From Jaltomata sinuosa (Eukaryota > Streptophyta > Magnoliopsida > Solanales > Solanaceae), in NCBI GenBank assembly GCA_003996215.1, contig QJPP01000316.1, forward strand, positions 124,001 to 188,000: 64,000 nucleotides of DNA, in the 5' to 3' direction. The first letter of the stretch is position 1. The number at the start of each line of letters is the position of its first letter. The notes beneath the pieces are model-generated. The model was given only the letters and a program-made list of their open reading frames with translations. It was not told the DNA's origin and made no database searches. The position numbers were made by a program, and so were the translations under genes. Below, one piece after another: positions 44,945-55,889 of the stretch.

Positions 44945-46340
44945 GTTATTGCAAGATTTAGAAAACCAAAAGCTAAGTTCAAATTTAATGAAGTCAAATA
45001 TAAGGGGGCACTATGGTCAGATCAAGTCCATAAAACATTTCAATAGATTTGCCAAATATAAATATTATTATGTGTGGTACCAAAAGAGATTTGATGGAAA
45101 AGTAAGTACTTTTTTATTCTTTAGAAATTCGGATTCAAATTTTACATATAAAATTGTATTTATTAGAAAGCACGTTGCTTTTGGTGTAGAATTTTTTTAA
45201 TGTAAATTTAAATTTAATCGAGTTACAATAAGAATATTTTGTGTTCCAGACAATAAGTGAAAACGAAAAATGAGACAAAACTTTATCGTAGTTGCAAAAT
45301 TTCGAAACAAAAGCCAAGTTCAAATTTAATGGTCATATAGGGCACTATAGTCAAATCAGGTCGAAAAAGCATTTCAAAAGATTTGCCAAATATTAATACT
45401 CTCTTCAGTTTTAATTTATGTGACACTACTTGAGTAGGATCAAAGTTTAAGAAAAAATAAATAAATTAAAATTTGTGATCCAAAATAACCTAAGATATTT
45501 GTATAATTGTAAATCATCTCACAAAGTTATATTTTTTCTAGTTATAGAAACGTATTTTTTTTTAGACAGACTAAAAAGGAAAGAGTGTCACATAAATTGA
45601 GACAGATTATACACGGTAAAATGATTGTGATGGAATAATATGTACTCCTTTATTCTTAACTAGAAATTTGAGATTCGAATTCTGAATATGAAATCTTCTT
45701 TATTAGAAAGCGCTTTACTTCTAATAAAAAATTTTGGCGCAAATTCAAATTAATCGAGTTTTAATATAGGCGCTAGACACCAATTGCTGGGAAATTAAAA
45801 ATATTTGAAGATAAGATTTTCAAATTTTATGGTCAAATAAATATTTAAAGATAAATTTTTAATAATTTGATCCAAAATCCATGGCCAAACACCAATTTAG
45901 TTATAACTCCAAAAAGTGAAAAGGAAAAACATGTTATTCATATTTGAAATACAACCTCAAGTTTTTTGTTTTGGTTTTTCATCTGGTGTTCATGTCCGGT
46001 ACTCATAATAGAGCCCGACTAATTCAGATTCGCACCGCATTGGGTCTATTCGACGGAAGCGTTCCCTAACAAAAAAAATTTCATACACAAAGCTCGAATT
46101 TGAAACCTCTGTTTAAGGACGGAGTAGCCCCATCTACTGCATCATATCTTTTGACGGTTCAGTTTAGCTGATTTTCAAATAAAATAAAAAAATATTACGA
46201 AAACCCCCCAATAATTTTCATGGGCAAACGGGTGGGGTCGTCAATGAAGTCAAATAGAAGGGGTATTATAGTCAAATTAAGTCCAAATAGCATTTCAAGT
46301 CACATAGTCCAAATATCAATATTATTATCATGTGTACTCA
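44945..46340 (+). repeat. Three diverged copies of a MAP70-upstream block with SINEs between
   Basis: A block with 'AAGTTCAAATTTAATG', 'GGGCACTATGGTCAGATCAA', 'CATTTCAA.AGATTTGCCAAAT' occurs near 44955-45085, 45310-45400 and, more diverged, 46235-46345 next to the MAP70 leader. Between the copies are SolS-type SINEs at 45105-45260 (+, degraded), 45648-45795 (+) and 45985-46165 (-). Confidence 0.55.
45398..45612. mobile_element. Stowaway-like MITE
   Basis: Left end CTCTCTTCAGTTTTAATTTA followed by TGTGACAC. Right end GAGTGTCACATAAATTGAGA, the mirror image. TA-rich flanks. Confidence 0.65.
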
Positions 46341-46631
46341 AATCTCAGATCAACACAGCTAAAACACAACTCATAAACACACACACACACACTCTCTCTC
46401 TCTCTTAATCACTGCATTTTTTAGAGAGAGAAACTCACTATCATATTCGAACTTAAACATTCTACACACACTTTCTCTCTCTAGAATTATACAATTATAT
46501 ATATATATATGTATACACTTTTCTGTAGATATATATAAATCTCTCTTACTTTACTATAGGAAGAGAGATTTTTTGGCGTATTTGTTGATGTGAGAGAGAA
46601 AAGAGGGGAAGAAAAAAAGTTCAAAACGGAG

Positions 46632-46953
46632 ATGTCGGAGTTTTCCGGCGACGGTAGTGTGACGGAGTTCAGTTCCGGCGAAAACGGCGGCGGAGGCGGC
46701 AATGTGCGTGAGACGACGACGACGCCGTTGACAGTGTCGGCGTCGTTTAAGGAAGGGAAGAGTTCACGGCGGAAGACGGCGGCGGCGGTGATGAGGCCAA
46801 GCCTTGACGCCGACGAGTTCTTTAACCTACTTCACGGTTCGGATCCGGTGAAGCTGGAGCTTAATCGACTCGAAAATGAAGTCAGAGGTTAGTCATTGTA
46901 GCTAGCTGGATCCAATGCTCATTTCCTGTTAAAACGCCGTCGTTTTTGCTCTG

Positions 46954-46988
<35 letters not shown>

Positions 46989-49900
46989 AGTTTTTGTGAT
47001 TGATGCTGTATTGTTTGTTTTTGTTTGCAGATAAGGACCGGGAATTGACTGAAGCACAAGCGGAGATCAAGGCACTGAAGTTATCGGAGAGACTAAGAGA
47101 AAAAGCTGTTGAAGAGGTTTTCTGCTGTTTTGAACTATTTACATTTTTTTGCTCTTGTTACTGTTGAATGTTTGTTTTTATAGCACAATGCGAGTACAGC
47201 TCGTGTAGAGATTGCTGAATTTTTATTTGTTTTCGACTAATTCCAGATTCGTGCCACCTCCTATCAACAATAGGTACCAAATAGCTTTGTCCACCAAGGC
47301 TAGGACAGGATAGACGGGAAGAGAAATCACCTATTGTTTTCTTGTAGAGATTGCAGTTTTTTTTTTGTTTTTGACTAATTCCATGAGATACCTCACGAGA
47401 CACCTCCCACCAGCATCAGGTACTGGGTAACTCTGTCCACCAAGGCTAGGACACGATGGATGGGAAGAAATTAGCTAATGTTTTTTGTAGAGATTTCAGA
47501 CTTTTTGAGAGATATTAAACGAAGGAGTAGGAAATTGAATTGTTCTTTTTCACTTTTGAGTGTCTTTCGTAATGAATATAGTTGAAATTGTCCAAGGCAA
47601 GATATTAGTGACTCGTATGTTAGTTAAACATACAACAACAACATACCCAGTGTGATTCCACAAGTGGGGTCTGGGGATGGGGAGTGTGGTGTGTATGCAG
47701 CCTTACCCCTACCTTGTGAAGGTAGGTTAGTTAAACATATGATACAATATGTATCTATGAGCAACTAAGCGTCAACAGATTGTTGGGATTGGCTACATGA
47801 ATTATCTATTCTTGTTGCATTAAGTGGAAAATTGCAGGATTTTGGTTGTTTTGATTAGTAGGAAATAGATAATTGATTGTTGGTCTTCATAAATCATAAT
47901 GTAAAATGAAATCTTTGGATTTGAATGATCACTCTCCGTTGGTGTGTACTTGTCTTATTCCAAATTGATTTGAACAAAATCTTTTACAAATGTAATTTGC
48001 AGTTATTTATTTGACTACATGTTAAATTCTTCTGGTTTGAGAGTTAACCTTCAAGAAGGGTGGTTAAAGGATGCTCTTTATTAATTTGGAGTCATTATTT
48101 AGAAGAGTTTCTGACTACTATATATGTGAATTGGAAGTTTCATGTGCAGTATATGAAGATCTGTAAATGTTCCACTAATCCGTTCTTATATGGGGAGGGC
48201 AGTCTATTCCAAAATGAGAGTGTTGTGACTTTCCTTTCCAAATCAGAGGAGTTGAACAAAATCTCGACGTTCATAGTTGGAAACGGTGGTCTATCTACTC
48301 TTAGGTGATAGGCAGGTCTAGATTACCATTGCATTTATGCTGTACTCTGGGCAACAAAGTTCTAGTTTTAGTCTAGCCTTTATAAACTCAATCATGCATT
48401 TTGATTATTGAATACTGGTGCTGATGATTGTTAAGCTATTCGTCAATGTTCAAGTGGAAAAGCTGATGTAGATTTCTGTATTTGTCCTAAATTTAGCTCA
48501 CGGATGAGTTGTCAAGGGTTGACGAGAAGCTTAAGTTGACAGAATCTCTTTTAGAAAGCAAGGTACTAATGCGAACTCTTCTCGTCAAGGATTCCCCCCC
48601 CCTTCCCCCTTTTTTTAAGCTTTCTATAACTGTTAATAATTTTCTTGCTTGGCAGAATCTTGAAATTAAGAAAATTAATGATGAGAAGAAAGCATCCATG
48701 GCAGCTCAATTTGCAGCAGAAGCCACTCTTAGAAGGGTCCATGCTGCCCAAAAAGATGATGATATGCCGCCTATTGAAGCCATCCTTGCACCTTTGGAGG
48801 CTGAACTCAAGCTCGCACGTCAGGAGGTGTGTGCATGTATTTAAAAACTGGCTGTGATAAGGTAAAAGCTCACCTTCATAGATTTTCTTATTCTTTCACC
48901 TTATGCACAGATTGCAAAGCTGCAAGATGATAATAAAGCATTGGACCGTCTTACAAAGTCAAAAGAGGCAGCTTTACTTGATGCTGAGAGAACTGTGCAG
49001 TCAGCATTAGCAAAAGCTTCTATGGTGGATGACCTTCAGAACAAGAACCAAGAGCTGATGAAACAGATAGAAATATGCCAGGTATGTTGATCACAGTAAT
49101 GGCGCTTCTGCTGCCCTGAACACTGCCGCATTCTCTCATTTTAGCTTCTTTTTTACCAAACAAAATAATCAGTTCTCTTTTTACTAATGTTGTTTCTTTT
49201 ACAAACATATATCAGGAAGAAAATAAAATACTGGACAGAATGCATCGCCAAAAGGTTGCTGAGGTTGAAAAGCTTACCCAAACAGTACGTGAGCTTGAGG
49301 AAGCTGTTCTTGCTGGTGGTGCAGCTGCTAATGCTGTCCGGGATTATCAACGGAAAGTTCAAGAGATGAATGTAATCTATCCTAGCTAGACTTTCTGAAT
49401 TATACTCTAAAATAGTTAGTATGTGGACAAAATTAAGTGCAGGAATGTTTATATTTATCTATTTTCCAGGAAGAAAGAAAAACTCTTGATCGGGAGCTGG
49501 CACGTGCCAAGGTAACAGCTAATAGGGTTGCAACTGTTGTTGCTAATGAGTGGAAAGATGCCAATGATAAAGTAATGCCTGTTAAACAGTGGCTTGAAGA
49601 AAGGAGGTTTTTGCAGGTATAATGGTATCACTTGATCGTGAGATATATGACACTCTGTTTATGTAGTTTAATGAGCTCATATTGGTGTTCCAAAATCTTA
49701 TGCTACAGGGTGAGATGCAAACACTGCGTGACAAGCTTGCAGTCACTGAACGAGCTGCAAAATCAGAAGCCATGTTAAAAGTAATAATTCTGTCCAATAA
49801 ATGGGTGTATTTTTATGCTACTGTTCCAATTTGGTTATAACTTGATATTGTTCATTTTTCTCAGGAGAGATATCAACTGAGACTTAAGGTCCTTGAAGAG

Positions 49901-51521
49901 ACGTTAAGATCATCCAGCTCAGCTACTCGTAGTACACCAGATGGTAGAAGTTCAAGCAATGGTCCTTCACGTCGGCAATCACTGGGAGGTGCTGAAAACA
50001 TCTCCAAATTGACCTCCAATGGCTTTTTACCAAAGAGATCACCATCATTTCAGCTTAGATCCTCTGGGTCCAGTTCAGTGCTGAAGAATGCTAAAGGGAC
50101 ATCAAAGTCGTTTGATGGTGGCTCAAGGTCATTGGACAGGGGCAAGAACCTTCTGAATGGTACAGGTCCAAATTTCAATAGCAGCAAGTCGTGTGATGGA
50201 ACCAAAGACAATGAGACTGAGAATAGTTCCTGGAAAGCTAGTCAAGTTGAAAAAAACAATGACACACAAGTAACAGAAAGAGAGGATACTATACCTGGAA
50301 TATTATATGATTTGCTGCAAAAGGAAGTAATTGCTTTGAGGAAAGCAGGTCATGAGAAGGATCAAAGTCTTAAAGACAAGGATGATGCCATTGAGGTTAG
50401 ATTGATTGCGCAGCTATTATGACTTCGTTCACTATGATATTTCTGCTATGATTGACCATCTTCTTTGTAATTCAGATGTTAGCTAAGAAAGTAGAGACTT
50501 TAACGAAAGCCATGGAGGTTGAGGCTAAAAAAATGAGAAGGGAGGTTTCTGCCATGGAGAAGGAGGTGGCTGCCATGCGTGTTGAGAAAGACCAAGAGAA
50601 TAGGGCTAAAAGATTTGGAAACTCAAAGGGTCCAGTGAGCAGTTCTCAGCTGCCTCCAGGAAGGTATGCCTTTAGTTTTCATTTTAACGCAATTCTATGT
50701 TACAACCAATCATCTATAAACCTGCAAGTTATTAGTTATGCAAAAATTAACTCTTGATATGCAATATGCATGTGCACTTGCAACCCCTTAACTGATACTA
50801 ACATTCAGACAAAAGTTTGGTAATCCATATTAACTGGATAGAAAGAAGAGAGTAATACCCCCTTTTCTGTTTGCCATTGCCCATTCTATTCTGAACTATG
50901 CTCAACAACTGGTGTGAGAGTACCGTATATTGTTGGATTCTCGCAACATCTACTCGTGATGTCTATTATAATCTATTTAATTAATGCTAGTTTACTCAAG
51001 GAAGGACAGAATAATACTTTTTAGTATTTGTTACTTGCTTTGGGATGCACCTATGCATATAATTTCTGCATTATTTCCATGTTCAATTTTTAGTTTGCTT
51101 AGGTTACTAGGCCAAATGAATCTGTTAGGGAGGTTTTGATTGTAGGACATATTTTTTCTTTAATTCACAATTGATTATTTTTAACAATTCAGTTGTATAG
51201 CTACTACTTAGGAAACAAACAAATGGAAATATAATTTTGGGGGTTGCTGGCGTATGACCGCTATTGAACCCATCTAGATCCAATCTTTTTTTTTTTTGGT
51301 CCAGTCAAATTGGGGTGATTTGGTTAACAATCTGTTCATTGACTTTCCATTTTAACTCGTCCAAACATTCCAATTTGACACCATTACCAATAATTTGCTT
51401 CTGTTTAATTGTGTGGTTCTTGATTCCTTTGTTCCATCAACTCCTTTCTTTTTAATTCAAATAGCATTGTATTATCTGCAGAAATGTAGCTCGAAGTGGG
51501 TTAACACGCAACATTCAATAA
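46632..51521 (+). CDS. MAP70: Microtubule-associated protein 70 (MAP70)
   Basis: Eleven exons: 46632-46887, 47031-47116, 48497-48562, 48656-48826, 48911-49081, 49216-49371, 49470-49616, 49709-49780, 49865-50395, 50476-50663 and 51482-51521, all with GT/AG borders, joining to 627 aa. MAP70 proteins are plant-specific, bind cortical microtubules and shape secondary wall patterning. The N-terminus is Gly/Ser-rich. LLHGSDPVKLELNRLENEV (from residue 66) opens a long coiled coil with the family strings QFAAEATLRRVHAAQKDDDM, AILAPLEAELKLARQE, AVLAGGAAANAVRDYQRKVQ and ANEWKDANDKVMPVKQWLEE. A Ser/Arg-rich linker follows (SRRQSLGG, KGTSKSFDGGSRSLDRGK), then a second coiled coil (LLQKEVIALRKAGHEKDQSL, LAKKVETLTKAMEVEAKKM) and the RSGLTRN end. 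It most resembles Arabidopsis MAP70-1/-2. I start at 46632 (MSEFSGDGSV) rather than the in-frame Met 14 codons upstream because family members begin MSD/MSE. The last exon has only 13 codons. Confidence 0.96.
47218..47485 (-). mobile_element. Two tandem TS-like SINE copies in MAP70 intron 2
   Basis: Both are antisense and truncated: 47218-47350 and 47365-47485. Each runs 'TTTTTGACTAATTCCA', 'CCACCTCC', 'AGGTAC', 'TCTGTCCACCAAGGCTAGGA', 'GGGAAGAAAT'. The first also carries a small insertion. The tRNA-like head is missing in both. Confidence 0.75.
47628..47732 (-). repeat. TTG-tailed dispersed repeat in MAP70 intron 2
   Basis: Reads ACAACAACAACATACCCAG, GATTCCACAAGTGGGGTCTG and ACCTTGTGAAGGTAGG, the reverse complement of the 9218-9342 type. 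Confidence 0.75.
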
Positions 51522-52364
51522 CAATACGAGGAAACCCCAACTACTACAGCTCTGAGAAGATATTCTGCATAGACTTCCCCTGTATTCCTAGTCTACTTGA
51601 CAACTCTACTATTTTCCACTAATGGTTTATTGTAAAATTGTAACAAGCATGCCAATGACTATGATCGAAGTCTATCCAAACACTGGAAAAGGCCGGTAGA
51701 TGAAATGTGGTGTGCTTCTGACTTTGACTATGATCCCCTTCTGCTTAGATATCAGCTGGAAAAGGTACTCAAAGTTATCAAAGTTGATCTAACTTTTTCG
51801 CCGAACAGCTTGAGTGGCAGTGGTGGTGTGGTTGTATAGGTAGCTCTTGGCATTTACTTTGCTCTATACTCTTTTCTCAACTTGTTTGCAGTCTATATTT
51901 GTAATCTGCAGCTTAATTGTGATGATATGTTATTGGTTCTTGTTTGTCTATATTCTTGTAATCAGAGAAGGATGATATTTTTTTGCCCCTTCTGATATTT
52001 TGATTAGAGTATTTGTGTTATATAAGTAACTTTTTTTTTCTGAATCCTTAAAATTGATTTAGTACTCATCTATTTTTGACTTGGGCTAAGGGTCTATCAG
52101 AAATAACCTCTGTAAGGCTGCGTACACACTATCCTCCCAGACCGTTGTTATTTACTTATCTACTGCCTAATTCCTTAGTGCTTGAGAGGTTTGAGTTTTT
52201 GATATCCTTCAACTTCAAGTTATCAAATGAATCGAATTTTTGGCATTTCCACAAAATGAGCCTCATGTATTAGCTTACAAGTTTGGTGGAGGCTTTAAGT
52301 TACATGAATGTTCAAAGTGGCCAGCTCCTATAAGTGGATCAATTGGCTTGATTCCTTTATAGGG
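51522..52364. other. MAP70 3' UTR and downstream
   Basis: The MAP70 3' UTR probably covers the first few hundred bases. A degenerate TTG-tailed repeat lies at 52076-52150 (ACTTGGGCTAAGGGTCTATC). No other gene is seen. Confidence 0.5.
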
Positions 52365-52760
52365 AGATCGTGGTGGTCAGTTCAGTTTGTGCACACCTCG
52401 ATTAATCTCATGATGTATTTGCTACCTCCCACTAATACATGTATCGGGTTATTGCCTGTCAATGCTTGGACAGATCACCAATAAGAAGAAATTACTTATT
52501 ATTCTTGTTTTTGCTGGAATTTGAACGTGAGATCTCATAATTTACGTAGACGGATATTTGAGGGGGGGTGGGGGATAATTGAAGTTGGGGACCTTTTTTT
52601 GGTTTGTTTTCTCAAACGTAGAAGGGGAGTGTTTTGGAGTAATTGGTAAAGTTGCTGACATGTGATCAGGCTATATATAGTAGATCTTTGTGGTTCGACA
52701 CTTTTTCAAATCCTGCGCATAACGAGAGTTTAGTGCATCCAACTTTCTTTTTTATTTTCC
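52365..52760. mobile_element. TS-like SINE (-) followed by degraded Au-like SINE (+)
   Basis: The piece 52365-52545 is an antisense TS-like copy (GTGCACACCTCGATTAATCTC, TTGCTACCTCCCACTAA and GAATTTGAACGTGAGATCTC). The piece 52622-52755 is a degraded Au-like copy (AGTGTTTTGGAGTAATTGG, GACATGTGATCAGG, CGCATAACGAGAGTTTAGTG) lacking its middle. Confidence 0.65.
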
Positions 52761-53884
52761 TTTTCTTAAAGGTCACTCTAGAAGGATTATGGAGTTAGTT
52801 GTGTAGAGCATAATCTTTTGTCAGAGGAAGCACATGGTTATGGTTACTTGGTCAGAAAAACAAATGGCAAATAAACCCATGTAAGTTAGTAATGATGTCC
52901 CCACTTTTGTGTGTCAGTTTTATTCACGCTATTTCATGTGCTTCCAATACCTTGAGTCCAACTTAAGAGATGCTTAAAAAAATCATTTTCATGAAAAGGG
53001 CATAACCAAAGAATTTAATGTCAGAGCATAGGATTTGGGCCCTTCAAGCTGAAATTTCAAGAAGTTTTTGCATGGATGGCTTCTGTTCTTGGGGTGATTT
53101 TTTTTTTTTTTTTTATTTAATAAAAAATTATGGGCTAAGTACCTTTAACTATGATCTAACTAAGTTAGTGTAATATTTAATTCGCAAGATATAAGTTTAG
53201 AGAAAGCATGGGGCGATATCTGCTTTTGACTGATAGAAAGAATCTCTCTTTTATCCCTTCTGACCAATTCACCAAAAAAATCACACTAGGAAAAATTCTT
53301 ATTGGGAGAGTAGCGTCGAAGACATCATTACCTGAGGAGGATTTTATTTTATCCGACATAAGCTTAGAAAACTTTTGTCAGACAAGACAAAAGTTCGGTA
53401 GGAATAAGTACATAATTTTGTGGGTTCTGAAACTTAACTTATGCTGCTCGACACAAGTTTTTAGAACTTATGCCTTGGAAAGCATAATTTGTGTTTTGTG
53501 ATTTTTTTTTCGTGTAAAGCATAACTTGTGCTTTGAGTTTTTATTTTTTATTTTTCAATATCAAGAGTATTATTTTATTACTTAAAGTGCTGAAAAGTAA
53601 AAATTAAAAATTAATAATTTAAAAAATAAAAATTAAATATCATCTCAAAATAAAAACATTCGCCGGAATGACCCAAAACTTTGGGATTTGATACATACAT
53701 ATCAATCATAGAATGCACAAGTGCATAACCCACTTTAGGAACCTAATTTAAAGTATTCCCTTGGAGGGGTTGTTTGGTTGTTGGTTAGATAATTAATTAT
53801 ATATGTATTTTTATTTGAACTATAAAGATACGTAAAAAGACATTTTTATTTAGGAAGAGGCTAAAGCACAGGATTTCTTAAGCA
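52761..53884. other. Intergenic, no gene seen
   Basis: It contains a run of about 20 T at 53100 and a short imperfect repeat 'AAAGCATAA(C/T)TTGTG' near 53478 and 53517. No coding pattern. Confidence 0.45.
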
Positions 53885-54690
53885 CCTTAGTTACTAAGTT
53901 AATTGGCTATCTGAACTTACACCTTATTGATGAGAGTAAGGGTGTATATTGATCGGTTTGGTTCGATTTTATGTATTACTGGTTCAATTTATTGATTTTC
54001 AGTTTGTAAACATGTAAAACCGATAACCAAATCAATAAGCTATTCGTTATCGATTTTTGGTTAATCGATTTTTGGTCCTTAATGATTCGATTTTCAATTT
54101 AACCGATAAGAAAATACTCCTATAATTTTTTTTCCTTTCTCTTATTTTCATCTGTTCATATATATATGTGCACTATTTTCATACATAAAAGTCTACACAA
54201 ATACAAGTATAAGCAAATTCAAATACGTTATTACTACAATAAATTTATTTATTTCTGGTTAAGTAGCAAACTTGAATGCAGTAGCAACAGTAACAATCTC
54301 TCAAAAAGAAAAATAAGGTTAGTTCATAATTTACACTGATGAAGCCAACGACTGTAGAAAGAATATAATAGCACTAAGACAACAACTATAAAATGCAAAA
54401 ATAATAAGATCTATATTTAAAATCTAAAGTCACTATTATATAATTAGGGTATAATTTTAATATAATCTTATTGGGTTACCAGTTTAACCATTAACAAATA
54501 TCTTGAAACCAAAATTGAATCGATAGCGCAATAAATTTTTTTACAAAACCGTTTAAAAATCGTTAATCTAATAACCCGATACCGATAAACTAATAACATT
54601 TTTATTGGTTCGATTTATCGGTTAAATTGATTTTTGCACACCCCTAAGTGAGAGCTCGATTTTCCACCTTATATCCCTTTCCCTCCCCCA
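53885..54690 (+). mobile_element. SINE split by a nested hAT-like element
   Basis: Left part TTAATTGGCTATCTGAACTT .. CCTTATTGATGAGAG and right part TGAGAGCTCGATTTTCCACC .. TTCCCTCCCCCATAG together match the SINE at 15133-15240. The insertion (53937-54648) duplicated TGAGAG. Confidence 0.65.
53937..54648. mobile_element. hAT-like non-autonomous element (~710 bp)
   Basis: The left end TAAGGGTGTATATTGATCGG and the right end read inward (CTTAGGGGTGTGCAAAAATC) form an imperfect terminal inverted repeat of the 'TAGGGGTGTGCAAAA' hAT style. TGAGAG duplicates at the borders (53931-53936 and 54651-54656). The interior is AT-rich with TCGATTTTTGGTTAATCG-like fold-back and no coding capacity. Confidence 0.6.
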
Positions 54691-54702
54691 TAGTTGAGAG
54701 TA

Positions 54703-54872
54703 GGGGTACTCACAGTCCAGTTTGAATCATTTTTCGCTAAAAGAAAATCGTACTAATTAAGTCAATTTTTAAAACGTAAAATTGAAATCAAACCAAATAA
54801 CAAAATGTCTATTTTTTTCTCCGATTTGATTTAATTTTTGGTTTGATTCGATTTTTCCTGAAAACCCCTGGT
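54703..54872. mobile_element. Short hAT-like MITE
   Basis: Ends TAGGGGTACTCACAGTCCAG (left) and, read inward from the right, AGGGGTTTTCAGGAAAAATC. The same 'TTTGATT..AATCAAA' fold-back is present inside. Confidence 0.45.
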
Positions 54873-54966
54873 TAATACTAACCAAGGGCATTTACATCAA
54901 ACTTTGTGATATTGTGCTTGGAATTGTGACTTCGTAGTTCTGGGCCTATAATTTTCCCTTTTATGA

Positions 54967-55880
54967 AAGGGAAAAGAACACTTGTACCCCAAAAAAGAAA
55001 ATTATTTACCTTCAAATGCTCCATTATTTTCATACTCCTTTTTATTCTAAAATTGTATTTATTTAAAAAAAGAAAAATGCGGGCTGACGTCATGCTGACG
55101 TCATCGTCCACCCTTTTTTCCCTCTTTGATACCATCACAATATATATATACTCTGATGGTATCAAAGATTAACTGGACAGTGGCTTTATTGAAGGACTAC
55201 TTCTTCCTCCTTGATACCATCAAAGTATAATATACTCTGGTGATATCAAAGAGTAACTGAACAATGTTTCATTGAGGTTTGCTTCAGTCCTTCGATGAAA
55301 TTACTCAATCATCCATGATACCATTACGGTATATTTATATACTGTCATGGTATCGTTGAGGTATGTTTCAGTTCTACAATATTTTAATTTAAAAACAGTT
55401 AAAAAAAGAATCATAATTTAGATACAATTTTTTTTAATTTGCAAAAAGAAAAAAAAATTATAAAAATATATTTTTACTAATTTTGAGTTCAATAATAAGC
55501 TTGTGACTTTAATAATTTTCTCTTAATTATTTTTTATTTATTTCTTAAAAAAAAGCTCACTCCTATATGATACCGACATGGTATCAATATACCGATGGAG
55601 TATCACAAAAGATTAAGCTCAGTCCTATATGATACCGACAAGGTATCAATATACCGATGGAGTATCATAGAAGATTAAGCTCAGTCCTATATGATACCGA
55701 CAAAGTATCACAGAGGATTAATTCAAGATAGTGATGCTGACGTCATGCGCGAAATAAGAAAAAGAGAAAGTGGGCAAGTGAGTAATTAGTTCAGGTTGAA
55801 GATCTATTAAGGTTAATACTTTGGGTTGGATCTATTTTGGGTAAATAGTTTTACAATTGGGTTCAATTTATGTAGTTTTT
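54967..55880. mobile_element. Palindrome-array Mutator-like element
   Basis: The 914-bp element is bounded by the 9-bp direct repeat CTTTTATGA (54958-54966 and 55881-55889). Subterminal ends are alignable as inverted repeats (AAAATTATTTACC left; AAAACTATTTACC right, read inward). Inside are three perfect TGACGTCA sites (55085, 55096, 55738) and a set of hairpins built on TGATACC/GGTATCA. The best is CTTTGATACCATCA / TGATGGTATCAAAG (55124-55137, 55154-55167), and the last part is a 62-bp tandem repeat (starts 55561, 55623, 55685). There is no open frame. The Mutator assignment rests on the 9-bp duplication. Confidence 0.65.
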
Positions 55881-55889
55881 CTTTTATGA

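Noticed and set aside
46590..46631. Upstream in-frame start for MAP70
   Set aside because: Known members begin with MSD/MSE-type starts; the extra Arg/Lys-rich 14 residues look like leader sequence.
55120..55720. CRISPR-like array of direct repeats
   Set aside because: Units are palindromic and adjacent without unique spacers, inside a plant transposon.
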